Shown piece after piece: positions 10,736-23,083 of a stretch of DNA of 64,000 bases. Made by a program: the position numbers and the translations under genes. Under the pieces are notes generated by a model. The model did not search any database, was not told the origin of the DNA, and was given only the letters and a program-made list of their open reading frames with translations. Each line of letters opens with the position of its first letter. The stretch's first letter is position 1. The stretch is from Ampelocalamus luodianensis (lineage: Eukaryota > Streptophyta > Magnoliopsida > Poales > Poaceae), in the NCBI GenBank assembly GCA_036346255.1, contig CM070634.1, forward strand, positions 66,792,476 through 66,856,475, read 5' to 3'.

Positions 10736-13700
10736 TTCTTGTTAATTCTCGCCCCGCTGCAGATATTTGATTCTCGAGCATCGATTCTTTTATTTCAAGA
10801 TCATTTGCTCGTTAGTGGTCTTCGCTGTTCCTTTGGGAGTTCTTTGCTCATCCGCTCCGGGTCGGAAATGAGAGCCGATTTACGTTGTCCGGATGTTTCT
10901 ATCATAGTTGAAGGAGGATTTTGGCAAATCTCATTCGCCCATTCAATGAGTCCGATGTGATCCTTGGCATGGATTGGTTGTCCCAACACTTGGGGCAAAT
11001 CGATTGTGCTGTGAAGATTGTCTATCTTACCAGCTTTCTTCAGTGAGCAAGTCGGGTTTTCGCACACACTTGTGGCCCGTGGTCTATGTGCATTAGAAGC
11101 AAAGCCACCTTGCAAATTCAAGATGTTCCCATAGTATCCGACTTTGTGGATGTCTTTCCCAAGATTTGCCGGGATGCCTCCGTTCGAGATCCGAGTTTGC
11201 CATCGAAGTTGCGCCCGGCATCGCCCGATTTCGGCGCCGACGGATGCCTCCCAATGAGCTAGAAGAATTGAAGAAGCAGCTTGGCGAGCTCCAAGCAAAG
11301 GGTTTCATCCGTCCCAGCCATCTCCTTGGGGTTGTCCGTGATCTTTGTGAAGAAGAAGGACAAGACTTTGCGCATGTGTGTTGATTACCGCCCTCTCAAT
11401 GAGGTGACGGTGAAGAACAAATATCCTCCGCCCGCATTGATGATCTTTTGACCAGCTTGTCCGAGCTCAAGTGTTCTCCAAGATTGATCTCGAGATCGGC
11501 TATCATCAAGTCCTGATCGTATCGAGGATATTCCAAGACGGCCTTCACTACTCGTTATGGTCTGCACGAGTACACCGTCATGTCTTTGGTTTGACCAATG
11601 CTCCCGTTGTTCATGAACCTTATGAATTTCGTATTCATGGAGTATTTGGACAAATTTGTGGTGGTTTTTATTGATGACATTCTTATCTATTCCAAGATCA
11701 AGCAGAGTATGCCGAGCATCCAAGATTGTTTTGGGCAAGTTGCGGAACATCACTATATGCAAAGTTCAAAGAAATGTGAGTTCTGTTGAAGGAAGTGGCA
11801 TTCTTGGGCCATGTTCTTTCACCGAGGCATAGTCTGTGGATCCCAAAGAAAGTCAACGATGTTCTATCTTGGGCCACCAAGTCACCATCGATGTGGAGTT
11901 TTCTTGGTTTAGCGCTACTATCGCCGCTTATCGAGAACTTCTCCAAAATCGCAGCCGATGACCGAATTGCTTAAGAAGGACAAGAAGTTTGTATGGTCCT
12001 CTCTTGTGATGAGAGCTTGTGAGCTCAAACAACATTGACTTCACTCCGCCCCTCACTCTTCCCGATATCCGCAAGAGCTTCGATATTTATTGTGATGCCT
12101 CTCGTCGGGACTTGGTGTGTTCTTATGTGAAGGCAAGGCGCTTGCCTATGCATCCTGTGCGCTTGAGACCTCACGAGCTCAACTATCCCACCCATGATTT
12201 AGAGCTTGTCGCGTGGTTCATGCACTCAAGATTTGGCGGCATTATTTGATCTAGAATCACGTGAGGTGTATTCACCACAAGAGTTTGAAATACTTATTCA
12301 CTCACCAGATCTCAACTCAGCAGAGGAGATGGCTAGAATTAATCAAAGATTATGACATGGGTATTCAGATCATCCCGGCAAAGCCAATGTGGTTGCCGAT
12401 GCACTTAGTCGAAAGGTGTATTGCAATACTTTGATGATCCAAGAGCAAGAACTCGCGCTTTCTGCGTAATTCCAAATGTCTCAACTTGGGTTTGTTGAGC
12501 ATGGTTCCCTTGTCGCTTTGGTTGTGCAACCAACCTGGTGGATCGACAAGGCAGACATGCAATCGTGATGATGGCGTGGTAAAATCGCGTAACATCGTGA
12601 TGGTTCACCAAGTGTTTCATGTAAGATGAACACGGTGTTGTATGGTTTGGGCAAAGCGCCTCGTGGTCCCAAAGATCCCCGAAGGCGGATTTGATCCTTC
12701 AGAAGCCCATGATTCGCCTTTGTCCATCCATCCCGGGCTACCAAGATGTACCAAGATCGCGCCGAGATTCTCGTGGACTCGCATGAAGCGCGAGATTGCC
12801 GTGTTCGTGGCCGATGTGACGATGTTGTCGCACAAGGCCGAGCATCGGGCCCAATGGTCTTCTTCAGCCCTTACCTATTCCATCGGAAGTGGATTCAGAG
12901 GCATGGATTTTATCATCGGTCCGCTCTGCATTTCTTCGGGAAGGATGCATTATGGGTTATAATTGATCGATTGACGGGTGGCCCATTTCTTCCAAAGGCG
13001 ATCGAAGATTGATGTGAATCACCAGCGGATCTTTACATATCCCGCATTGTGAGTTCGCATGGTGTGCCACTTAACGATAGTGTCGATCGTGGCTCTCTTT
13101 TCACTTCCCGATTTTGGCACACCGCAGAGGCCATGGGTACCGTCTTTCCTTCACTCGCCTATCATCCTCGATCGATGGTCGACGGAACGAAGTCAACCAA
13201 GTTCTAGAAGATATGTCCGTGCTTGTGTTCTCTCCTACGGAAAGAATTGGGAGAAGTGCTCACCGCTGTCGAATTCTCCTACAACAACAGCCTTCCAGCC
13301 GCCTCTGATGGCACCGCTTGAGGCCTTGTATGGACGGCGCCGCAGAACACCATTGAACCGGTCGTAAACCGTGAAAGGCGCTTCTGGCCCGATTCGATCA
13401 ATGAGGCCGAAAGTCAAGCGCGCAATGATTCGGAGCACTTGCGCCGAGCTCGCCCGTGCGTAAGAGCTATGCAGATCGGGCGCCGCGGAGCTGAGTTTCA
13501 GCCCAACGACTTTGTGTATCTCAAAGTCTCACCCAAAGGTCATCGCTGCTTTTGGCCAAGGGCAAATTGGCTCCTGCATGTCGACCCTACCGCATCATCG
13601 ATAGAGTGGGAGCTGTTGCATACAAGTTAGAATTGCGCTACACTTGAAGGGGTGCATGATGTTTTCCATGTGTCGCAATTGAAGAAGTGCCTCCGTTCCG

Positions 13701-13903
13701 CTGAGGAAACACCATTGGAAAATATCGATGTGCGTGAAGATCTGCCTTATCGTGAGCGCCTGCTCAGATCCTCAAGAAGCCGAACGCAGAACAAGGAACC
13801 CGGTGATCAAGTTCCTTAAAGTTCAGTGGTCAAACCACTCCGAGGATGAAGCCACGGGAGCGGAAGATCGCCTCCGAGCAGATTACCCATCCTTCTTCTC
13901 CCA
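10736..13903 (+). pseudogene. pol: A2 pol: protease-RT-RNase H-integrase-chromodomain (frameshifted)
   Basis: The protease region starts near 10736, with an active-site stretch reading D-S-R-A-S at about 10769. VILGMDWLSQH follows near 10958. RT begins with the LEELKKQLGELQAKGFIRP block near 11260 and carries the catalytic FIDD at 11667-11678. RNase H shows an IYCDASRR-type motif near 12085 and PHELNYPTHDLEL near 12170. Integrase runs from about 12650 to 13600 and includes GMDFI, the DRG strand near 13085, a LEALYGRR-like block and a degraded GPY-type region. The chromodomain (VIKFLKVQWSNHSEDEATG) ends with YPSFFSQ at about 13900. The frame is broken at least a dozen times. No downstream polypurine tract or LTR follows directly. 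Confidence 0.75.
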
Positions 13904-14237
13904 AAGTTTTTGCATCGGAATTTTCCAAAAATTTCCAAGGTTAAGACAGAGGTTTGACTAAGTTTGACTTGCCTCTAAAATATTTCAAATAATTTCAAAA
14001 ATTATGAAATAATTCAGAGGTGTTACTGCAACCTTAGAACCCGGAAAATTATTTCCAACGGTTTGACAAAAGATTTGACCAAGGAGGTAGTTGACTTGAT
14101 AAATGAGGCTTTTGATTTTTAATTTTCCCAAAATTCCTTTACAAGAATTTCAAAAGTTTCAAGAGTAAAGGTGTAAGAAAAGTTTTAATTTACCCTCAAT
14201 TTACATTTGAAACACAAGCCAAAATGGGGATGTTACA
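13904..14237 (-). repeat. Family C LTR fragment joined to the A2 pol end
   Basis: On the minus strand this is the first 330 or so bases of a C LTR, the same sequence as 1-252 and 16120-16450. It ends at the TGTAACA complement at 14231-14237. Its inner edge is cut abruptly at the A2 chromodomain end (CTTCTCCCA/AAGTTTTTGC). No target duplication or proper LTR end is visible, so this is a break or misjoin rather than an insertion boundary. Confidence 0.65.
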
Positions 14238-15745
14238 AACCTCCTCTACAAAAATCTCGTCCCGAGATTTGGTTCACTTAAAAGAATGAGGGTAGTCCGC
14301 ACTGAGACGATCTTCTCGCTCCCAAGTAGCCTCATCCCGAATGGTTTGACCACCAACTTTAAGGAACTTGATGGTCTTGTTCCTTGTTCTTCGCTCGCCT
14401 CCGAGTATGCGCAGGTGCTCGCAGAGGTCAAATCCTCCCGAACATCAAGAGTTTCCAACGAGCTTCCTCCGCTGGAACCCGAGGCACTTTTAGCCGGGAC
14501 ACATGGAACACATCATGTACCCGCAAGTGCAGCAGTAACTCCAACTTGTAGGCAACCTCCTTCTTCTCTCGATAACACATGGACCGCATATCGAGGAGCC
14601 AACTTGCCTTGACACCAAAACGGTGACCTTCGAGGAGAAACCTTGAGATAAACGGTCATTGGGCTCAAAGCTCAACTCACGACGACGCGATCCGCATAGC
14701 TCTTTGCCTCGATTGAGTCGCGCGTAAGCTTATCACGAATGAGTCGACTTGCCCCTCGCCTCATTAATCGAGTCCAGCAAAGAAAGGTCTCTCACCGATA
14801 TCGCACAGCTCAACGGGTTCTAGACTTTCTCCCGTATAGGCCTCAAATGGTGCCATGCCGAGACCGCTTGGAAGTCGTTGTTATAAGAAAACTCCGCATG
14901 GCAAGCACTTCACAATGCTTCCCATAGAAAGGACACAAGCTCGCAAAGATGTCCTCCAAAACTTGCTGACCTCTGGCCCACCCATCTGGGGGTGAAATGC
15001 CGAAATAAAGAAAGGCGAGTTCCCAGCCTCTGCAAAGTGCCAAAATCAAGACGTGAACAGCGAACCACGATCCGACACAATTGTCTTTGGTACACCATGC
15101 AAACTCACGATGCGGCTAGGTAGAGATCCGCCGTAAGACCCACTCGGTTGTCCTTGACAGAAGAAAATGAGCCACCTTAGTCAACCGATCGATGACGCAC
15201 CTGCATGGCATCATTCTTCTTGGGGACCGGTAGACCAGTTGATAAAGTCCATCCCGACCGAATCCCACTTCCACTCCGAATTGGTAAAGGTCAAGAAGTC
15301 CGCCGACGATGTTCGCCTTGACACGACGCACACACGCCGACTCGCAACTAACCTTGCGATCTCTTCATTCGGTCCACCAAAATCTCCGCCGGAGATCATG
15401 ATACATCTTCGCGGCCCCGGATGAATGGATAACGGAGAATCGTGGGCTTCACTGAGGATCAAATCCCGCAACTCCATGTCCTTTGGAACCACGGATGCTG
15501 TTCGAACCTCACGACACCAAGCTCATCTACGGAGAAGCACTTGGCTATTCCATTCTTGACATTTTCCTGATGCGTTCACTCCAAAATCCGATCGCCGAGC
15601 GTGATTTGATCCGATCCACCAAGGTTGGTCAGATAACCAAGGCGCCGAGGGAACCATGCTCAACCAAACCCTGTTGAGACCGAACTCTCCGTATGGCTGA
15701 GGCCTGGAGTAACAATGCATTGCGTTGAAACGGCATCCGCGAACG
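14238..15745 (-). pseudogene. pol: Family C pol 3' part: integrase and chromodomain (frameshifted)
   Basis: This is minus-strand chromovirus sequence directly inside the LTR start, as expected for the 3' end of an element. A GAGATTTTTGTAGAGGAGG tail stands next to the LTR. Going right one meets the chromodomain (about 14280-14420), integrase C-terminal and GPY module (14470-14700), the ALYGRK region (about 14820), the catalytic core with WDSVGMDFI (about 15260), the zinc-binding N-terminus with HDSPLSIHPG (about 15420-15450) and the VPKDMELRDLIL block (about 15475). It stops in the RNase H/integrase linker at about 15745, where LTR sequence begins. Many single-base losses break it. Confidence 0.7.
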
Positions 15746-16450
15746 ACGATCGTCCCATTCGCATCTGGCGGCAGGGCACGATCGTTGAAACGCATCCGCG
15801 TAACGACGATCGTCCGATTGAAATCCAACGCCGCGAATCCGGCAACCGAGTTGTCCGAATGCATACACGAACGCGAGCCGTCCGATTGAGATCCAACGTC
15901 CAGAGCGCAAGCGCCGATCGATCGCGCAGCATGCTTAGTTGACTCGACCGAAGTCGGTTGGTCGAGCCCGAGTCCACTCGCGCCAGGAAAGCAAACCCAT
16001 TAGAATTTGATTTTTGAGCTGAAACTTTGGGATTTAATTGAGGCATCAAATCAACTTCAAAATTTATGAAATTTTAACTAGAGCTTCCTGACCTTAGGTT
16101 AACCTTCCATAAAATTTCCAGAGATTTTTGTGCATCGAATTTTCCAAAATTTCGTAAGGTTAAGACAGAGGTTTGACTGTTTGACTTGCTCTAAAATATT
16201 TCAAATAATTTCAAAAATTATGAAATAATTCAGAGGTGTTACTACAACCTTAGAACCCGGGAAAATTATTTCAAGGGTTTGACAAAAGATTTGACCAAGG
16301 AGGTAGTTGACTTGATAAATGAGGCTTTTGATTTTTAATTTTCCCAAAATCTACATAAGAATTCAAAAGTTTCAAGAGTAAAAGGGTATAAGAAAAGTTT
16401 TAATTTACCCTCAATTTCATTTGAAACACAAGCCAAATGGGGATGTTACA
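15746..16450 (-). repeat. Family C LTR fragment with a short tandem duplication at its edge
   Basis: The last 450 bases repeat 1-252 and 13990-14237. The left part (15746-15960) is LTR sequence with GATCGTCCGATTG and ATCCAACG strings. A block of about 45 bases (around 15723-15768) is repeated, with changes, at about 15782-15826, right at the pol/LTR join. The right edge is the TGTAACA complement, followed by ATGTCCATAACC of a B LTR, the identical compound junction seen at 252/253. Confidence 0.65.
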
Positions 16451-17897
16451 ATGTCCATAACCTAGGACGAGGCTATTCAATAGTTTTAACCTCGCAGGTG
16501 TACCAATGTACCCACACGATAGACCGCTTTCCACCAGCCACTGCTAGCACACTTCCTATGCATGCATGGCTAAGTCTAACAAGACGCTTTCCAATGGACG
16601 ATGCTAATTAAGAGCGTGAACCCACGGAGAAAGACACATTAGATGCCTCTAACCGCCTGCTAATGCTCTCCAACACCACAAACACACACACACAAGAACA
16701 CACCCACCAACCAGCCTCATATTAACACCTCCCAAAGTACTTAGTCAAGAGAGGTTCCATATCCTCGTGTGGTTAGCACGCACAAGCGCTGGCTTAGTGA
16801 CACAAGTAACTCTGGCCTGGGGACTTAGGCACCATTCCACACACCCCAATGATCACATCAACATACCATTGTGCCCAAGTCAAGATATAGTTTTGTTTTC
16901 AGCTTTTGATTTGTAAATCAATAAAACACAAGGGTTGGACATAATGGAGTAGTATAAGTAGTTGTAGATCAAGATCATCGACTAAGTCGATGATCGCCCA
17001 ATACTACCGATAACTAGGCATGGCTAAGCAATATTCATTCAGAATTCACAAGTGATAAGAGTTCATCCATCGAACTCTAACCACAACAAATAACCTAGGC
17101 CTGTAGTAGAGGATAACCATTTACCTACAGACATGCAACTAGAGGTCTAACTAATCAATTTAACAACAAAATAGCAATGCATACATAGAAGTTAAACAAA
17201 ATATTAGACTTAAAAGTAATGGGATTAATGGGAAATGATCAAACTGCTTGTTTACTTGTCGTGCTCAATTTGTTGCGAGGGTCGTTTCCTTGGTTACCGC
17301 AAATGCTCTAATCCTGCGAAAGAGCAAAACAACCAATAAGACGAGCAACACTTAAACAAAAGAGCAAGCAAAATTATCCAATTGCATTTAAATTTATACA
17401 CAAGGTAAAATACTGAATATACCTAGACATAGAAACTGAAAACCTAATTTGGATTTGTGGTGCAAAAGATATTCTCTAAAAACCTATTTTCTACCATAAT
17501 TAGCAATCGAGCAAAAACATTTTCTAGAAAGATTTTGAAGCTGAAATGTTTATGGTAGCTACCATCGGTATAGTGGTAACTCGATAAAATTTCAGGTCAT
17601 TTGGAGTTAAAATGATTTAGTTATGATTTTTCTAAGTTATAAATCTAAGACATGATTAATCTCAAGATAAAGACTATCGCAAACCTATACTACAAAGTAA
17701 TTTTAATGATGCATTTATAGGACTTTAGTTTGTTAAATTTGGAGCTACAGAGAAAAAGATATGCAATTTTGAAGTTTAAAACAATTAATATGTGCAAATA
17801 AAAGCCCTGGAACTAAATGAAAACCAATAAAATCGGGAGGTCGGGTCGTTGATCAAGGATCGCACGCTCACCATCTCGCATTCTAAAACCAAGACGA
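16451..17897 (-). repeat. Second copy of the B LTR segment 253-1720
   Basis: It is collinear with 253 to about 1720 and with 59078 to about 60560, and includes hairpin I at 16973-16995. It differs from 253-1720 mainly by short deletions. It ends within GACGAGCCCTCGGCG, where family A LTR sequence begins across a shared CGGCG. No gene is present. Confidence 0.75.
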
Positions 17898-18213
17898 GCC
17901 CTCGGCGGTCCTGCATGCCTTGTGGTGAAGGACACCGATTTTTTTTATAGCCATCTTATGGCACTTTTGCTCGCTGCCTTTTTTGTTGTTATTTGTGTAT
18001 CTTGTGTCACGCCATTGTCCGTAATATTGTTACTATTTGTTTATCTTCCGCTTGGAAGTGTGGTGTTTGGACTCTATGTGGAATGGAGTTGATGTCTAAT
18101 TTAACTGTGTGTATATCGTCGAAGTATACATATCTCTGAGGATCACTTTATTTGATTTGTGATGCTAGACCGTGGTTGGTTACATTACAAACCAAATAAA
18201 CTGGGTCCTCACA
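17898..18213 (+). repeat. Family A LTR 3' end fragment (copy of about 40616-40948)
   Basis: It begins near GCATGCCTTGTGG and runs through terminal hairpin IV to CCTCACA. The next bases are TGTATGCATTGC, exactly the A2-end/A1-LTR junction seen at 40948/40949. Confidence 0.75.
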
Positions 18214-19689
18214 TGTATGCATTGCTTAATTTGTGTTAAATTGATTAGTTAAATCCAGAGTCGCATATCCTCAGAGACAAAATATTGATCTCTACTACCG
18301 AGCTCTAGGTTATTTGCGTGATTAGAGATCGGATGATTTCTTGTCACTTAGTAGATTCGGTCAACTTGCTTAGACATGCTTAGCTATCTAGAATCAGGTT
18401 ATCGATTTAGTCGGAACCTTGATCACACAAAATTTACTATAACTTTATGTTTTAGCATTTCGCTATGTTTATCTGCAAAACTAAAAATGAAAACAAAAAT
18501 GGTTTAGACTTGGGTACAATGGTAAGACTCGTGATCGTGGGTGTGACCGAAAGGTGCCCAGTCAATTAAGGACCGAAGTTACTTGCGCCACCGTGATCGA
18601 GCATTTTGATGCTAACCACACTAGAGTATATGGACCTCTCTGACCTAGTACTTTGGCGTATTGGCTCCGGCCGCAGAGGTCGCAGGAGGGATGGAGGTGG
18701 AGCATGGTAGTTGTCCCAAAAGCTTTATCCGAGTGGTAGTTGTCTTTCTGCTTTACCATGAAGGTATGGTGTTTCTACCCATACGAGCTGCTCGGGTTGA
18801 TACACAATATTGAAAACCAGAGGACTTAGTCTTGCAGATACCTTCGAAGTGTGCTTTGGCTTAGGCGGTCCAAGTGTGGGTACATTGGTACACCCTCGCA
18901 GGTTAAAACTATTCGAATAGCCTCGCCTCTAGGTTATGGACACGCCGATACGCCTGTAAGAACTAGACTACAACATTTAAATTAAAACTTGATGGGTGGT
19001 AATAACTGGGATTCTGTATATTGTTGGGGTGACTATTGGGATAGTCACTTCTAGTTGTTTATCTTTCGCTATTGTTATTAATATCCCATCGTTATTTCAA
19101 TCTTAAAAATGAATTGCAAACTTGCCTTCAAACCAGACACCTTATTGCAAATGAAAATTGGCTTTTATGCAAATAAAACATATGGCTCCACTAAACAAGC
19201 TCGCATGTAGCATATGAACAGTTCCTAGTTCACACGCTGCTTTGCGGGTACAAAGACAATCTTTGTACTCGTGTGCTTTGCTTAATGTTTTTGTTGCAGT
19301 AGGAAGAAGGTGAGCTCTGTGGTCCTCACTTCGTGAGTCATGCCGCCGTGGGTGACGACTAGGCTTACGGTCCTGGCCGATGCCTGTGGGTTGAAGGCAC
19401 ACCGATTGGCTTTGTTTATAGCCATCTTATGGCAATTCTTTGCTTCCCTGCCTTTTTTGTTGTTATTTGTGTATCTTGTGGCTACGGCCATTGTCCAGTA
19501 ATATTGTTACTATTTGTTTATCTTCCGCTGAAGTGTGGTGTTTGGACTCTATGTGTGGAATGGAGTTGATGTCTAATTTTGTACCGTGTGTATATGTCGA
19601 AGTATACATATCTCGAGGATCATTTATTTGATTTGTGATGCTAGACCTGTGGTTGGTTACATTACAAACCAAATAAACGGGTCCTCACA
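18214..19689 (+). repeat. Family A LTR fragment (copy of A1 LTR 40949-42480)
   Basis: This is the last 1.48 kb of a family A LTR, from TGTATGCATTGC to GGGTCCTCACA, with a degraded hairpin I (about 18395-18420), hairpin II (about 19029), hairpin III (about 19240-19270) and hairpin IV. It carries the GCATTGC/TTAAATTGATT variants of A1. A primer-binding site follows. Confidence 0.75.
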
Positions 19690-20021
19690 AAGTTGGTATC
19701 GAGCCATTCCGACCGTAGCAACCCAAGCATAGTCGTCTTTAGGATATTTTGAAAAAGCTTAATTTCAAAGTATAAAAGGGTTTATGAAAACCTAGGCAGA
19801 TTCTCGATTTTACCTCTTACCTATCTTAGCCTTCTACTCTCATCTTACTCTAATTTGAGTTTAAAACTTGGTTTTCTTCCTTTCAAAAGATAGTTACTAC
19901 GGTAGAATCACTTTGGGAGAACCATAGAGAATTAAGTCTAAGTAAAATTTGGGAGATAAGGTAAGATATTATGAGTTGTTGTGTCCGATTTTGCGTCGAA
20001 CTTTATCCCCCTTGGTTTTGT
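19690..20021 (+). other. Copy of the A1 leader, cut by the sequence gap
   Basis: A primer-binding site reading TGGTATCGAGCC lies at 19694-19705. The leader is then collinear with 42481 to about 42833 and stops at the run of N before gag is reached. Confidence 0.75.
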
Positions 20022-20121
20022 NNNNNNNNNNNNNNNNNNNNNNNNNNNNNNNNNNNNNNNNNNNNNNNNNNNNNNNNNNNNNNNNNNNNNNNNNNNNNNN
20101 NNNNNNNNNNNNNNNNNNNNN
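20022..20121. other. Assembly gap (100 N)
   Basis: Exactly 100 N separate plus-strand A leader sequence from minus-strand B2 pol. A round 100 is a conventional placeholder, so the true gap size is unknown and the two sides need not be adjacent. Confidence 0.95.
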
Positions 20122-21240
20122 CTATCGGAACACGGAGGCACTTCTTTAGCTGGGACACATGGAAAACATCATGTACCCCCGCAAGTGCAGCAGGCAGCTC
20201 CAACTTGTAGGCAACAGCTCCCTTCTTCTCGATAATACGGTAGGGACCGACATATCGAGGAGCTAACTTGCCTTTGGCACCAAAACACTGGTGACCCTTC
20301 AAAGGAGAAACCTTGAGATAAACGAAGTCATTGGGCTCAAAGCTCAACTCACGACGACGGCGATCCGTATAGCTCTTTTGCCTGGATTGAGCTGTGCGTA
20401 AGCGATCACGAATGAGCTGGACTTGACCTTCGGCCTCGTTAATCGAGTCCGGGCCAAAGAAAGGTCTCTCACCGGTCTCAGACCAGTTCAACGGGGTTCT
20501 ACACTTTCTCCCGTATAAGGCCTCAAATGGTGCCATGCCGAGACGGCTTGGAAGGCGTTGTTGTAAAGAAAACTCGGCAAATGGCAAGCACTTCTCCCAA
20601 TGCTTCCCATAGGAAAGGACACAAGCTCGGAGCATGTCCTCTAATACTTGGTTGACCCTCTCGGTGCGACCATGCATGCTGGGGTGATACGTTGTCTTTG
20701 AAGAAAGACGAGTTCCATAGCTTCTTGCAAGCTATGCGAGAAGCGAAGTGAAGATGGAACCACGATCGAAATGATCGTCTCGACACCATGCAAGCTCACT
20801 ATCTCGGCGATATAGAGCTCGCAAGGTGACCGCACGAATCTTGGTCTTGATCGGAAGAAAATGCGCTACTTTGTCAACCGATCAATGATAACCCAAATGG
20901 CATCATTGCCTCGGTGATTTAGGTAGGCGATGATAAAATCCATCCCGACCAATCCCACTTCCATACGGGAATAGGCAAGGGTGGCGATCCTGGGATGTCG
21001 ATGCTCGGCTTGACACGACGACATACGTCGTACTCGGCAACGAACCTTGTGATCTCCCTCTTCATTCGAGTCAAGCAAAATCTCTGGCAAAGATCCTGGT
21101 ACATCTTCGTGGCCCCGGGATGAATGGATAACGGAGAATCGTGGGCTTCGCGGAGGATCAAATCCCGCAACTCCATGTCCTTTGGAACCACGAGGCGTTG
21201 CCCGAACCTCAAGACACCAAGCTCATCTACGGAGAAGCAC
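20122..21240 (-). pseudogene. pol: B2 integrase
   Basis: Integrase joins element DNA to the chromosome. Reading right to left, the zinc-binding N-terminus has LVVPKDMELRDLIL (about 21190), HDSPLSIHPG (about 21150) and a C-x2-C pair (about 21020). The core has the GMDFI strand near 20935 and a degraded DDE middle part (20700-20900). The downstream block ALYGRKCRTPLNW, then FGPDSINEAE, and the C-terminal LAPRYVGPYRIIEKKG (GPY module) are uninterrupted over about 180 codons from 20677 down to 20122. The chromodomain is lost at the gap. Confidence 0.8.
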
Positions 21241-21249
21241 TTGGCTGTT

Positions 21250-22870
21250 CTATTCTTGACATTTTCCTTGATGCGGTTTACTCCAACATCCGATCACGAG
21301 CGCACTGATTCGATCCACCAAGGTTGGCTGTACAACCAAGGCAGCGAGGGAACCATGCTCAACCAAACCCAAGTTGAGACGCTGGAATTCCCCCAGAAGA
21401 GGGGGCTGAGGGCCTTGGAGCAACAATGCATTGCAATGCGCTTTGCGACTAAGCGCATCCGCAACGACATTGGCCTTGCCCGGATGGTAGTGAATACCCA
21501 TGTCATAGTCCTTGATCAACTCCAACCATCTCCTTGCGGAGGTTCAGTCCGGTTGGGTGAACAAATACTTCAAGCTTTTGTGATCCGAATACACTTCACA
21601 ACGATTACCGATTAGGTAATGTCGCCAAATCTTAAGTGCATGGATCACAGCGGCCAACTCCAAGTCATGGGTAGGATAGTTAAGTTCATGAGGTCTCAAT
21701 TGCCTTGATGCATAGGCCACTACCTTGCCTTCTTGCATAAGGACACAACCGAGGCCTCGACGAGAAGCGTCACAAAAGATATCGAAACTTCGCGGACATC
21801 GGGAGAACAAGAGCGGGAGCGGTGGTCAATCGCTTAAGCGCTTGGAAACTTTCCTGCAATCAGCGGACCACGAGAACTTCTTATCCTTCTTGAGCAACTC
21901 CGTCGCCGGCCGCTATCTTGGAGAAGTTCTCGATAAGCGACGATAATATCCCGCTAAACCAAGAAAACTCCGAACTCGTGACCAAGTAGGTGACTCGAGA
22001 AAGCACGTCGATCTTGCTAGGATCCACTGACTCGCCTCTGCCAAAAGAATATGGCCTAAGAAGGCTACTTCCTTCAACCGAACGCGCACTTACCGAACTT
22101 TGCATACACTTGTGCTCGCGAAGCTTGCCCAACACAAGCTTCAAATGCTCGGTGTGTTCCTCATCGCTCTTGGAGTAGATAAGGATATCATCGATGAAGA
22201 CCACAACGAACCTATCCAAATACTCCATGAACACCGAATTCATGAGGTTCATGAACAAGGCGGAGCATTGGTTAAGCGAATGACATGACGGTATACTCGC
22301 AGCCATAACGAGTAGAAAAAGCGTCTTTGGAATATCCTCGGTCGAATCCGAACTCGATGATATCCCACTCTCGAATCAATCTTGGAGAAAACTCGAGCTC
22401 CGGTTAATTGATCGGAGAGGTCATCGATCTGGGCAAAGGTACTTGTTCTTTCATTACTTCATTAAGTGGGCGGTAATCAACGCACATACGCAGCGTCTTG
22501 TCCTTTTTCGGGACAAAGATTGCTGAGCATCCCCAAGGAGATGAGCTAGGGCGGATGAAACCCTTCTCTTGAAGCTCACCCAGCTGCTTCTTCAACTCCA
22601 CCAACTCAATTGGGTCCATTCGGTAAGGCCTCTTTGAGATCGGGGCGGTACCGGGAACCAATTCAATGACAAACTCGAGGTCTCGAACTGGTGGCATCCC
22701 TGGAAGGTCGTCGGGGAAGACATCAACAAAGTCACATACCACTGGGACTTCACTAATATCTAGGCGGGCTTCGCCGAGCGAAGAGATGCGGATCCTGCCT
22801 TTCGGCGAACTGCTTTCGCGGGGAGGGTGTGAGGTAGATAAGCCTCCTAGCGCAATCAATTTGTCCCATG
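21250..22870 (-). pseudogene. pol: B2 reverse transcriptase and RNase H
   Basis: RT starts with DPIELVELKKQLGELQEKG (about 22600) and has FIRPSSSPWG and KTLRMCVDYRPLNEV (about 22450-22510). The catalytic FIDD codons are at 22187-22198, with ILIYSKSDEEHTEHL after them. The connection domain shows a GLAGYYR-type block (about 21950). RNase H covers about 21250-21810, with the first catalytic aspartate in FDIFCDASRRGLGCVLM, the glutamate in NYPTHDLELAAV and the third aspartate in YSDHKSLKYLF. It ends with HPGKANVVADALSRK. Frame breaks lie near 21830, 22030 and 22310-22400. Confidence 0.8.
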
Positions 22871-23061
22871 TGCTGAGACAACCAGTCCATGCCTAGGATT
22901 ACATCTAAGCTCGCCGATCTAAGGAGGATAAGGTTTGCCAAGAATCCTACCCCTTCTATCTCAACAGGGACATCCCTACACTCAGACTCAGCTCTCATCT
23001 CCGAACCGGGAGAGCGAATGAGCAATGGGACCAACAATGGAGTAAAAGAAGACCTCCACAA
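22753..23061 (-). pseudogene. pol: B2 protease (C-terminal part)
   Basis: A 102-codon open stretch contains PLLIRSPGSEMRAES and SLDVILGMDWLSQHMG, the flap-to-C-terminal part of the retroviral-type aspartic protease. The active-site half falls at the A3 insertion point. Past the protease it shifts out of the frame used by the VVCDFVDVFPDDLPG linker at about 22740. Confidence 0.75.
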
Positions 23062-23083
23062 GACAAAAAGACTAGAAGCAGAA

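Noticed and set aside
15623..16049. Minus-strand frames of about 90-130 codons at 15629-16049
   Set aside because: They run across the pol/LTR join and use LTR sequence; only the first residues match pol.
20003..20677. Treating the 224-codon frame across the N run as one protein
   Set aside because: The part inside 20022-20121 is unknown sequence, so only 20122-20677 can be read as integrase.
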